Assembly: GCA_020086605.1 (NCBI GenBank)
Contig: JACBWW010000008.1
Location: 8,227,260-8,291,259, forward strand
DNA from: Lanius collurio
Taxonomy: Eukaryota; Chordata; Aves; Passeriformes; Laniidae
Length of the DNA stretch: 64,000 nucleotides
Direction of reading: 5' to 3'
Each line of letters begins with the position of its first letter. The stretch's first letter is position 1. Below are positions 53,435-62,078 of the stretch, one piece after another. Below the pieces are notes generated by a model. The model ran no database searches and was not told the DNA's origin. It saw only the letters and a program-made list of their open reading frames with translations. The position numbers were made by a program, and so were the translations under genes.

Positions 53435-55378
53435 TTCCTCTCTTCTTCCAGTTGCAGGAAAGAAGAACATTGAAAGAAGCACATGGATCCACATGATTCC
53501 ATGACTCATGTCATCACCAGAATGTTGGTTTCTTTGATAATGGGACAGCCTACACGGCACTGAGTTTTTTGGTCAAGGGCTAGCAGGACTTATTGGTAGT
53601 ACTTTAAATTAGATATGTCAGGGGAGGGAGATATCGTCAGGTTTAATAGTGATAAGGTGTGGGACAACCTGCATTCCCACACATATTAGTTAGACAGCTG
53701 AGCCAGAAAGAGATGTTCACAGCCTGGAGAGATTATGCAGGTCAGCAGCAGAGCACCTGAGGGACCAGCAACAAGACATGCCAGCCACACTAGACAGAAA
53801 GTTAGCTTCATTGGGGAGCAACTTAAAACACTTTTGTGCTAACACATGCAGCATGGGGAATAAACAGGTGGTACTAGAGGTGTGTGGATGCTTGCAGAGC
53901 TATGGCCTTAATTGGTGTAATGGAAACACAGGGATGTCTCCTATGACTAGCATGTTGGAATGAAAGAATGCGGCCACTACGCATCATATTTGAAAATTCA
54001 TGGCAGTCCAGTGAAGTTCCCACCGACAGGAAAGGGGGAAACACGATCCCCAATTTTAAAAAGGGAATAAGGAAGACACAGGTGCTGGGTCTGCAGGCCA
54101 GACAGTTTCACCTCAGTGCCTGCAAGATCATGGAGCATATCCTCCTAGTAACTGTGCTAAGAGATGCTGAAAATAATGTGATTGGTGACAGCCAACATGG
54201 CTTCACTAAAGGCAAATAATGCCTGACAAATTTGGTGACCTTCTACAACTGGGTTGCAGCAGTAGTGGACGAGGAAGGGCAGCAGAAATGATCTATATGG
54301 ATTTGTGCAAAGCATTTGACACTCTCCTAAACATCATCTTTGTCTCTAAACTGGAGAGGTGTGAATTTTGACAGGTGAGCTGCTTGGTGGATAAGAAACG
54401 GTCTGGATGGTTGCACTCCTGGAGCTGCAGTCAACAGCTCAGTGTCTAGTTAGAAAGCAGTGACAACTGCAGATCCGTAGGGATTTGTACTGGGACCAGT
54501 GCTGCTTGGCATCTTTGTCAGTAACATGGACCGTGGAATTGAGTGCAACCTTAGCAGGTTTGCCAATGACACCTAGCTGTGTGGTGTGGTCAACATGCTG
54601 AAGGACATGGATTGGACTTAGCCGGCTTGAGAGGTGGGCCCATAGGAACCTGAGGAAGTGCATCAAAGCCAAGTAAAAGGTTCTGTGCCTGTGTTGGAGT
54701 AATTCCAAGCAAAAATACAGACTTAGTGACATGTAGAACAAGACTTACTCTGGGGAAAAAGACGAGGTTGTTTGTGGATGAAAAGTTTGATGTGAGCCTG
54801 CAGTGTGCACTTGCAGCCCAGAAAGACAGCCACATCCTGGGCTGCAACAAAACAGATGTGTCCAGGAGCTCAAGGGATATTCTTATACTCCTCTATTCTT
54901 TTTTGTGAGACTCCCACCTGAAGTACTGCATCCAGGTCTGGGGTCTCCAACACAAGAAAGACTTTGACCAGTTAGAAGGAGTCCAGTGGAGAGCCACCAG
55001 TTGATCAGAAAAGCTGAGAGTGTTGGGGCTGTTCAGCCTGGAGAGGAAAAATCTCTGGAGACCTTGTTAAGTTTTCCAGTACCTAAAGTGGACTACAAAA
55101 AGGCTGGAGAGGGGCTTTTCAAATGGGATAGGAAAAGGGAGATTTTCTTTAAGCTGAAGGAGGGTAGGTTTTGATTAGATCTTAGGAAGAAAAGTTTTAC
55201 TATGAGGGTGGTGAGGCACTGAAACAGGTTGCTCAGAGAAATTGTGGATCCCCCATCCCTGAATGTGTACAAGACCACGTTGGATGTTTCTCTGAGTAAC
55301 TTGGTCTGTGGCAGAGGCTTTGAACAGTAGATGACTTTTAAGGTCCTAAACTATTCTCTAATTTTATGGTTATCTATG
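53435..55378 (+). pseudogene. CR1 LINE copy with internal deletion, sense
   Basis: Sequence like the ORF1/ORF2 junction (gaaagaagcacatggatcca, tgttggtttctttgataatg) leads to the endonuclease start at 53778-53963 (MGNKQVVLEV, LQSYGLN). It then jumps at about 53965 directly to RT sequence (53968-54219: EVPTDRKGGNTIPNFKKG, DSQHGFTKGK), which ends in a stop. Further RT sequence follows with several stops (around 54215-54600), then the 3' UTR. The C-terminal part of the endonuclease is missing. The tail lacks a clean ATTCTATG repeat. Confidence 0.9.
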
Positions 55379-56013
55379 TGCACTTGTATTGCAAGCAATT
55401 AAGTAGCTTATGGGCAACATCACACCCCAGGAACTGCAAAGATCTGTAGGCTGTACTTGCTATACATTTTTCAGACAACTCTGAAGACTTATCTGACGTA
55501 TTTGAAAGTATGACAATTCTTAAGGAAAGAGAGTTGATATTAAATGATTTATCCTGTTAGTTTTGTTCCCTAAACATGTGCATGTCAGTAATGACTAGTA
55601 ACGTGTGTTAAAGTCAGTGTTGATCCTCTTTCTTTGATTATTTTTGAATAGAAGTAATATTATTTTGCAATAAAAAGATTTTTGCCATTGTAATGAAAAT
55701 GAGGAGCAAGATTGTGTATTTCAAACAGATTATTTTAGCTGTACTAACTTGATTTCTGAGAAATTTCCTGATTCTACTGTGCTTCCAGTTTTACTTGCTA
55801 GCAGGTGTGATATTATGAAGGCAAATGACTCCTGTACAGTATTTTTTAGTATTTCAATATTGACCACATTAATGTGAGGATTTTTGGCCATACCTGAGTG
55901 TTTTAATAGACACTGTTTTATCTATTCAGCATCATTATGAGTATCCTGCCACTTCAACTTTGCTATCCACATGGCTCCAGTGATTAGAATTTCACAGCGT
56001 TTTGCAGTCATGT

Positions 56014-56184
56014 AATGCATTTATTCTCACAGCACTTCCCTGTAGCAGTAAAGAGCTATATTGTCCGTCTTACAGATGGAAAATCGAAGCACAGGGGCAA
56101 TAGATGTTAAGAGCAACAGCAGATAAGTAATAAAGATAGAAGCAAGAAACATAACTTGGATCTTCTGAGTCACTGGCCAGATGT
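56014..56184 (-). repeat. MIR-type SINE relic (antisense)
   Basis: The + strand order is ttattctcacagcac, then a divergent middle, then cttacagatggaaaat, aagcacaggg and ttggatcttctgagtc. This is the reverse complement of the MIR/CORE-SINE body, where the matching stretch includes the ctcatctgtaaaatgggg region. The copy is old and diverged. It lies about 470 nt upstream of the first Ig2 exon. Confidence 0.6.
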
Positions 56185-56237
56185 TATACTGCATGATCAT
56201 CTCTCCTTATGTACTTCTCTGGTGTAAAGAGAAGGGC

Positions 56238-56291
56238 TTTTCCCTGTTGTTGACAGACATAGAATTTTCCCTGTTGTTGACAGACATAGAA
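56238..56291 (+). repeat. exact tandem duplication, 2 x 27 bp
   Basis: A 27-bp unit beginning ttttccctgttgttgacag occurs twice back to back without a mismatch (56238-56264 and 56265-56291). Identity of the copies suggests a recent duplication. It lies 358 nt before the Ig2 exon. Confidence 0.92.
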
Positions 56292-56649
56292 TTCAATATT
56301 TCACATGAAATAGTAAGGACTCTTGAAAACAGGGCAACATCAGTGTTGTATGATATCAAATTATGAGTTTAGGGTTGCATGCTAGGTAGTGCATCTCTTC
56401 TGATTTCATAAGTATAAAGTATGTAGCCATTTTTTATGAACTTGTGATTTTGTATCAGTATTCAGTCAATGTATGTTAACCAAAAATGCTGCCTGGGTGT
56501 CTGTTTTTTTCAATCAGTTCCTTATGTACAAATCATTAGGAGATCACTGAATATTAAGCAGGATGGTGATATGGGCCTTCATGCAGTATTTCAGACACAG
56601 TACTATGCAACTAACAAGAAATCCCTCAATTTATCCATTTCTTTTTCAG

Positions 56650-56838
56650 AGGATCAAATCCCTCGAGGTTTTCCAACCATTGATATGGGCCCACAGCTGA
56701 AGGTGGTTGAACGAACTCGTACAGCTACCATGTTATGTGCAGCCAGTGGCAATCCTGATCCTGAAATAACTTGGTTCAAAGATTTCTTACCTGTTGACAC
56801 AAGCAACAACAATGGCCGCATCAAGCAGCTACGCTCAG
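56650..56838 (+). CDS. PTPRD: PTPRD exon, first half of Ig domain 2
   Basis: This internal coding exon of 189 nt (phase 1 to phase 1) follows a pyrimidine-rich acceptor ending ...tttttcag and is closed by the donor CAG|gtaggg. With a G carried in from the previous exon it reads [18 protein letters not shown] and continues to GRIKQLRS. The Ig-fold B-strand cysteine lies in TMLCAASGN and the core tryptophan in EITWFKD. Known family: type IIa receptor tyrosine phosphatases (PTPRD, PTPRS, PTPRF), single-pass neuronal membrane proteins whose Ig domains bind postsynaptic ligands. [11 protein letters not shown] and [10 protein letters not shown] match my recollection of PTPRD; PTPRS differs at these places. 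An open frame of 150 codons (56469-56921) runs through both splice sites, so its ATG at 56469 is not a real start. The exon with the signal peptide and Ig1 is not in the window. Confidence 0.97.
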
Positions 56839-58066
56839 GTAGGGTCTTGTTACTGTTTCCACCGACGCCCAGAGTTGTTCTCTCTCACTTTTTCTTTCTT
56901 TTCTTTCTCTTCCTTTTTTAAAAATTTTAATTTATAGGTAATAATTTCTCTTTCTCCTCTCCTTTTCTGTGTTACTGAGTGTGTTGTCCATGTCTGTGAT
57001 GTTGTCATAGCTTTCTATAGAGTCTGTCTCTATGTGTTTTGCAGCTTCTGTTTACTCCACATTGCTCACTGCTGTGACTGTATTTTTTGATAATTTTTTT
57101 CTTTACTGCTTTTTGCAGTACTTGATGGATCCATTTTCTCCTCTTTCTTTCTTCTTTCCTTTTAATTTTTTTTAACAAATTTATTTCAACATTGGACTTC
57201 ATTCAGAAATTGCAAGGAGTGCCAATGGTTATATTCATCAAAACCAAAACCTGCATTAGACACTTCAATTAAAATCTAAAATGTGTTTTGTGCTGTCTTT
57301 TCCACATTTAACTTCACCAAAGATTAGCCAGTTTGGACACATCTTCTTTCCTCTCACAAATACATAAAGCGCAGTACTTCTTCCCATGCAGATTTATACC
57401 TGAAAAAAAAGGAAAAGAAATCTTTGGGTAATCTATGAAATAAAGTTGGGATTTTTTTGCTGGCTGAGCATTTTTTCAACACATTTAGCCACAGTAGTGT
57501 GCGCCCACGCTAAAGCTTTATGAGTCCTATATTTTCTGGATCTACAGAAGTCTGCTTTTGGTGTAGATTCCAGCTTTTGCTGCTCTCTCTCTCTCTTTGC
57601 CCCTTGCACCTCCCTAGCAGTTCTGTCACTTTCCTCCTGCCCTAGTTTATTCTTTTGCTCTTTTTAGATTAAAAACAGAAAAAAACCAAAAAAACCAAAA
57701 ACCATCTCTAAATTTATCAAGTTTAAAGCATATCCCAAAATAAGATCATTGGGATATAAGGAGCTCTTTTCTTTGACAGTTGTAGTAGATATCGTTGTGG
57801 AATCTAAGTTGTTTAATCACGTGTCTTCCCAGAATTCTCAGCTTTTGACCTGTCCTGTGATGTTAAATCGTCTTGTTAACTGACTTTTTGCTTGTTGTCA
57901 GCAGAACTGTGTAAATTAACCTTCTGTTAATGTAAATTAAGATTTTTTCACATGTGACATAGATGATTTAGTATATAAAGCTTTAACTGAAAACTTTGTA
58001 CCAAATTATAAGGAATATAATAATATTTTTATGCTGTCTTTCTTCTCTCCGTATTTAAATCTCCAG
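56839..58066 (+). other. PTPRD: intron, Ig2 first exon to meA-1
   Basis: The intron is 1228 nt long with a gtaggg donor and ctccag acceptor. It is T-rich in its first part (56880-57190), and a short CT repeat lies at 57583-57597. An A-rich stretch interrupted by cc lies at 57669-57702. No other exon-like segment was seen. Confidence 0.9.
58028..58066 (+). promoter_or_regulatory. candidate splicing-control tract upstream of meA-1
   Basis: The 39 nt before meA-1 hold a TGC triplet (58032-58034), then a CU-rich run gtctttcttctctcc and the acceptor aaatctccag. Known pattern: SRRM4 (nSR100) activates neuronal microexons through UGC motifs close to the 3' splice site, while PTBP1 represses through nearby CU-rich elements. 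The motifs are seen directly; the regulator assignment is inference, because a TGC in this length is common by chance. Confidence 0.4.
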
Positions 58067-58075
58067 AATCTATTG
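58067..58075 (+). CDS. PTPRD: PTPRD microexon meA-1 (9 nt, adds ESI)
   Basis: The exon AATCTATTG is 9 nt long, with acceptor ...aaatctccag and donor gtaag. Joined in phase 1 to the preceding ...TCAG, it completes GAA-TCT-ATT-G and adds Glu-Ser-Ile, leaving a G for the next exon. Nine nucleotides cannot be called by coding statistics. The call rests on exact splice dinucleotides, preserved phase, position inside the Ig2 coding region, and identity with the first part of the PTPRD splice insert A (ESI followed by GGTPIR). The intron before it is 1228 nt and the one after it 736 nt. In mammals insert A lies in an Ig2 loop and modulates binding of partners such as IL1RAPL1, IL-1RAcP, SLITRK and SALM proteins. 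A CU-rich tract and a TGC triplet lie 17-35 nt upstream, as is usual for neuronal microexons. Confidence 0.92.
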
Positions 58076-58811
58076 GTAAGTGCTTAGTTCTGAAGCGCAC
58101 TTCACCCCCACTAATTTCCATATTCAGAATATTATGATAATTATGATTATGATAATTATTATATGATTAGTATTATTATTATTCTTAAAATGCATGGCAT
58201 GCATTTTACTAACAGTCAGTGTAGTCACCAGATCCCTGTAGTGGCGCACACGCACACCTCCACAGAAATGTTGTCTTACCAGTCATAGCAACACCTAAAA
58301 GAAACAGTACACATGTATCACATAGATCTAGACTAGTAAATGCCATAATCCAGCCTAAACTACAGTGTTTGTTTTGAGATAGACTTCAGTGTGTCCTCTT
58401 TTTATATATATAGAACAATATATATATATTTTTAAAAAGAATTTCCAATATTTTCCTAAAATATGTCATAAGTACAGTTTTGTAAAGTTTCCTTTAAGTA
58501 TTTGAGGCATATTTGATACATATCTAACCCTATATAACCAAACGTCTATGAACTCAGATACTACTCTGAGAATGGCAGTGCAGCCAATTATAGCCTTTTT
58601 GCCCTTTGTGGTACAATGCAACTTGCTTTTATAACCTGATAATACTATCTAATATATTCCTGTTTTAACAGTATAGTAATTCAAGTTTCTCTTAAGACCT
58701 TATTTAATTCTGTAAATCTAATTTGATTCTTCTTCCAAAGCCCTAGCCTCCTTCTTCTCGTACTAATGCTTCTTCTTTCTAATCTTATTTGCATTCATAT
58801 TATCCACCCAG
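58076..58811 (+). other. PTPRD: intron, meA-1 to meA-2
   Basis: The intron is 736 nt long with a gtaag donor and cacccag acceptor. It holds an ATT/ATG-type AT-rich repeat at 58134-58184 and a TA-rich stretch at 58402-58434. The last 70 nt are pyrimidine-rich with TGC triplets. Confidence 0.88.
58765..58811 (+). promoter_or_regulatory. candidate splicing-control tract upstream of meA-2
   Basis: Two TGC triplets (58767-58769 and 58790-58792) flank the CU-rich run tcttctttct in the 47 nt before the acceptor tatccacccag. The layout is the same as before meA-1. Control by SRRM4 or PTBP1 is inferred from motif type and position only. Confidence 0.4.
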
Positions 58812-58829
58812 GTGGTACACCAATAAGAG
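58812..58829 (+). CDS. PTPRD: PTPRD microexon meA-2 (18 nt, adds GGTPIR)
   Basis: The exon GTGGTACACCAATAAGAG is 18 nt long, between acceptor ...tatccacccag and a strong donor gtaagag. In phase 1 it encodes Gly-Gly-Thr-Pro-Ile-Arg and hands a G to the next exon. Together with meA-1 it gives ESIGGTPIR, the full nine-residue insert A of PTPRD. It can also be used alone (adds six residues) or skipped, giving ...QLRS-GALQIE..., always in frame. PTPRS carries a related but different insert, which supports PTPRD here. Upstream there are TGC triplets at 58767-58769 and 58790-58792 with a UCUU-type tract between them. Downstream, a stable inverted repeat lies at 58914-58957. Confidence 0.95.
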
Positions 58830-58913
58830 GTAAGAGTGCTGAACTAACGTTCACAGAATGATCTTACTCATTCTTTCTGTCCTTTCATCCCTCTCATCTT
58901 TGTCCTGTTTTTG

Positions 58914-58957
58914 GTTTTGTTTTGTTTTTTTTCCTTAAGGAAAAAACAAAACAAAAC
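58914..58957 (+). other. intronic inverted repeat, predicted RNA hairpin 3' of meA-2
   Basis: GTTTTGTTTTG-type sequence is followed by ttccTTAAggaa and then AAACAAAACAAAAC-type sequence. I count 8 pairs around a TTAA loop (58935-58938), a 2-nt bulge on the left arm (58925-58926), then 11 more pairs out to 58914/58957. The hairpin begins 85 nt after the meA-2 donor. It could sequester sequence or present a structured element during meA splicing. It may equally be a chance product of simple A/T-rich repeats. Confidence 0.5.
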
Positions 58958-59203
58958 AAAAACCCACGGAAATGTCCATCATCTGATTTTATTTTTCCTT
59001 TGTCCTGTTTGGTTATGATCAGTGACTATTATATTGTGACCTTCTTTCTTCACATTGCCTTTTCCTTTTCCCTTTTCGTTTGTTCATTAAAAAAAAAAAC
59101 ACAAAAAAACCCAAAAAAAAACAACATAAAAATTGTGATATGCTTCAAAGAAAGCATATCCAGGTCTCCTGGCCATAGCCCAGTCACAGCGTACCATTTG
59201 TCC

Positions 59204-59318
59204 CTCTTTTTTATTTTTCTTCTTCTTCTTCTCCTTTTTCTTCTTCTTCTTTTTCTTCTTTTTTCTTTTTCTTCTTTTTTTTTTTCTTCTTTTTTTTTCC
59301 TTCCTCTTTTTTTTTTTG
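59204..59318 (+). repeat. long pyrimidine tract (TTC/TTTC-rich)
   Basis: About 115 nt of almost pure C and T, built from TTC and TTTTTC units, lies in the intron between meA-2 and the second Ig2 exon. On the - strand it is polypurine and yields long Lys/Arg/Glu-only open frames that are artefacts. As RNA it offers dense UCUU sites for PTB-type proteins; as DNA it is a candidate for triplex (H-DNA) structure. An A-rich stretch at 59090-59125 and a T-run at 59581-59599 lie near it. Confidence 0.8.
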
Positions 59319-60575
59319 TCCAACTGGAGCAAAAAAAGATCATTTTTTTCTTCCTTAGCTGTTCTTGTCCTGGACCAAAGCCAAGATGGTCTGGAGAACA
59401 GTAGCAGACATGCAGAAGACAACATGGACTATCTTCTTTTTGTCTTATCTTTCATAAAAGGTTTTTGTTTTTGTTCTTCTTCAATCGTTTTTTTTTCTTT
59501 AACTTCATAAAATTGAAAATTATGTATCCCCCCCTAAAAGAATTACAGAAATGCTTTTTTCCCTTTATTGTGGTTTTGCCTTTTTTTTTTTTTTTTTTGG
59601 TTGTAGTTTTCTTTTTCTTGGAATTCTCTCACCTCTGGATTTTTGGATCTTCTAGTCTACAGGCTTTGGAAAGTAAAGGTTACTGACTCATTATTCTTGG
59701 TGGTATGGTATTGTTGGTTTTTGATACTCTAGCAAAACTGTTCACTTCTTTTGTACTCTTGTTTTGTATTTTTCTTGGGTTTTGTGACACCACACTGCTA
59801 ATCCCACTTGTGGATTTTGATGGGTGTCTCGGGGGGGCCCTCCTACGGTCCTCAGCAGTGGTTGGTTGGTTCTTCCTTGTTGGCGTAGACCATGCTTTTG
59901 AACTTTTTTGTCTTCTAATTCAACTGCTCTTTGTTTTTCAGCAAACGTACTTTAAGATTGTAAGTTGCGGAAAACTGTCTTTCTTTTCTTATCAATCTGC
60001 ATGTCTTAAAGGAGTTTTATTTCTTTAAAATAATATTTTGATAATTGTAAATGACTAATACAATTTCCTTTTTTTTCACTTCAAGCAGCCTTTTTGTTCT
60101 TGCTGCGCATTTTTGGCTTTCTTCGGCAGAAGATTTCTTGAAGTCTGTCCTGCTTTTTTACGAGTAACACCTTTTGTGCTACTTTTGTTACTAGATTGAA
60201 ACAATGAAATAAAAATTTAAAAATTATAATGACCCAACTACTTAATCTCTACTGTTTTATTCAAAAGCCATTCTTCCTTGAAGCAGTCTCACCCATCTTC
60301 ATTTAATGGTTTAGGAAAGAGTATTGTTTAGAGAGGGTTTTATTTTTTTTGCCAAATGCTAATTGTTTTCCTGTGCTAGCACTGATGATGTGAAAAAAAT
60401 AATCTCTGTTTTTTTCATTGCATCATTTTCTGTCTGTGCACCTTAGCAAGAAAATGAATCGACGTTGAGTGGACCTTCGCATACAAGCTTTTCATATTGT
60501 TGAGAGGTGTATTGTTATGGATATAAAAAGCTTTCTCTGACCCTCTCTTTGGCAATGTATTTTATATTCATACAG

Positions 60576-60686
60576 GTGCCCTCCAAATTGAACTGAGTGA
60601 AGAATCTGACCAAGGCAAATATGAGTGTGTTGCAACCAACAGTGCGGGTACACGCTATTCTGCCCCTGCCAATCTATATGTCAGAG
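60576..60686 (+). CDS. PTPRD: PTPRD exon, second half of Ig domain 2
   Basis: This 111-nt exon (phase 1 to 1) has acceptor ...attcatacag and donor GAG|gtaggaa. It encodes 37 residues from [13 protein letters not shown] to APANLYVR. It contains the canonical Ig F-strand motif D-x-G-x-Y-x-C in [12 protein letters not shown]; its cysteine is expected to form the Ig2 disulfide with the cysteine of the exon at 56650-56838. The tail [12 protein letters not shown] is the Ig2 G-strand. No N-glycosylation sequon (N-x-S/T) is complete in the Ig2 sequence encoded here: N-S-A and N-P-D do not qualify. [14 protein letters not shown] fits PTPRD; PTPRS has a V at the T of GTR and an S at the A of SAP, as I recall it. 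The exon is constitutive in known isoforms. Confidence 0.97.
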
Positions 60687-61483
60687 GTAGGAATGACATA
60701 ACCCTGGCATCCACTGTTCATGCAGGTTCAGGGCTAAGATACTCTCAGGTTCTATACAGTTACCGCTGTAATAATCAAAATGCCATGGTAAATGTGTCAA
60801 TTGTAAAATGAATTTTAAATTGTAGAGAAAAGGCTTGGGGTTTATTTTGTTCTTTTAAAGCACTCTTGAGTCCACTGTATCCTGTGGGTTAAGGTTTGTA
60901 AGTATATTTATATTTTTACATTTTAACTTCTATTTTTTCCTGCATTAAGTTAAATTGTGCTTTGCATTTATTTTCTTTTATTGGTTTTGTTTTGTTTTGC
61001 TTTTTTTTTCAAAATCCTGAAGTGACTGCTCTGTGTGCCACTAATCAGCTGAGTGTAACCCCAAGGCGTTGAGGTGTATGCCTGCCTGACCTCTGCTGTC
61101 TAACTACAAAGGAAAGGCTTCTAACTTTATAACTTTATGTATGCAGAGCACAACTGTATTTTCTTCTTTTCTCTTTCTTCCAATATAGATGTATGTGTAT
61201 ATATATTTATATATTTAGTGTAAGACTTGTGAGTCAAGTGTAGTCCTTTAGAATGATAGTGGTCAATCGGCTATATTTTAAGAAATTAAAAATATTAATT
61301 TAAGAAATTACCTCTGTGTATGACAGGTATGACGACTGATAAAACAATTATATTCATCTATACAGTATTAAAAATGGTTATTAACCTATTGGAATATTTT
61401 TTTGGTTCAGCTAGAAAGAAGGGCTTTGTTTCAGGCAGTATTTCCTACTTCTGTTTGATGTAGATTTCTGTAAAACGAAGCTT

Positions 61484-61534
61484 ATTACATACATACATAC
61501 ATATGTGTGCATATATATGTGTGTGTGTGTGTGT
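61484..61534. repeat. CATA / TA / TG microsatellite
   Basis: Four ACAT units are followed by atatgtgtgcatatatatg and then about seven TG units. It lies in the intron between the second Ig2 exon and meB. Confidence 0.93.
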
Positions 61535-62007
61535 CTACAGTATAAGGGGATGGGTGGGGGAAATAGGAACGAAATCATAAACAACTGTAAACAGTACTGT
61601 AGGATGGATGACCTTACAGAAAATGCCTAGCTTGATTTTGAAATTTTTTTTTAGAGCTGATTTTTCTATCAACCTGCTATGTTTTCATATGGTGTTACTC
61701 TTTTGTCTAATTAAAAAATAAAAGAAAGGAAAACCTTTCATAGTTACGACCTCCGTAGAAAGTTATTTGATCTTTTATTTTCTTTCTCTTCTCCTCCAAC
61801 ATACTGACTTTCCTGTACTGCATGAGGCATGTATACCTTTATATCCAAAGGAAAATTTCAAAATTATGCTAGCTATTGTTTCCATTGTAGCTGTGGAAAA
61901 TGCTAACTTTTCAAGATGAGGTAGGAAGGTTTAATTAGTGCAAGTAGAGATGTTCAAGTAGCAGTTGAAAGCCTTGATACGGCCTTTTTACTCTCTCTGT
62001 GTTTCCC

Positions 62008-62066
62008 TTGTTTTTCTCCTTTCCTCATTTCATTGTGTTCTGCATCAAACCCCCTACATCCCTCAG
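62008..62066 (+). promoter_or_regulatory. candidate splicing-control tract upstream of meB
   Basis: A pyrimidine tract (ttgtttttctcctttcctc) is followed by TGC at 62041-62043 and then a C-rich, T-poor stretch (aaaccccctacatccctcag) at the acceptor. The true polypyrimidine tract is therefore displaced upstream, a feature common to weak regulated microexon acceptors. The regulator is inferred, not shown. Confidence 0.4.
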
Positions 62067-62078
62067 AGCTGCGAGAAG
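62067..62078 (+). CDS. PTPRD: PTPRD microexon meB (12 nt, adds ELRE)
   Basis: The exon AGCTGCGAGAAG is 12 nt long, between acceptor ...tacatccctcag and donor gttggtg. With the G carried from the exon at 60576-60686 it encodes Glu-Leu-Arg-Glu, inserted between ...NLYVR and the expected VRRVPPRF of Ig3. ELRE is the known splice insert B of LAR-family phosphatases. In mammals it lengthens the linker between Ig2 and Ig3 and allows or strengthens binding to SLITRKs, IL1RAPL1 and others. The donor (AAG|GTTGGT) lacks the +3 purine and +4 A of the consensus, so it is weak, which suits regulated inclusion. The intron before it is 1380 nt. The Ig3 exon is not reached by position 64000. Confidence 0.94.

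Larger units (their letters stand above)
55379..56649 (+). other. PTPRD: intron upstream of the first Ig2 exon
   Basis: It contains the MIR relic and the 27-bp tandem duplication listed separately. The last 20 nt form the acceptor tract (tttatccatttctttttcag). No Ig1 exon was recognised. Confidence 0.75.
58830..60575 (+). other. PTPRD: intron, meA-2 to second Ig2 exon
   Basis: The intron is 1746 nt long with a gtaaga donor and atacag acceptor. It is strongly T-rich on the + strand. It contains the hairpin at 58914-58957, the A-rich stretch 59090-59125, the pyrimidine tract 59204-59318 and the T-run 59581-59599. Open frames of 97-160 codons here are low-complexity products of these tracts. 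Confidence 0.9.
60687..62066 (+). other. PTPRD: intron, second Ig2 exon to meB
   Basis: The intron is 1380 nt long. It holds a microsatellite of CATA units followed by TA and TG repeats at 61484-61534, and short TA-rich stretches near 61198-61215. No other coding segment was recognised. Confidence 0.88.

Noticed and set aside
56469..56921. 150-codon + frame taken as a gene with its own start
   Set aside because: Only 56650-56838 is coding. The frame before it reads through intron and acceptor, and the frame after it reads through the donor into T-rich intron.
58922..59425. Open frames of 97-160 codons rich in Phe/Leu or Lys/Arg/Glu
   Set aside because: They are translations of A-, T- and TTC-rich tracts within a PTPRD intron.
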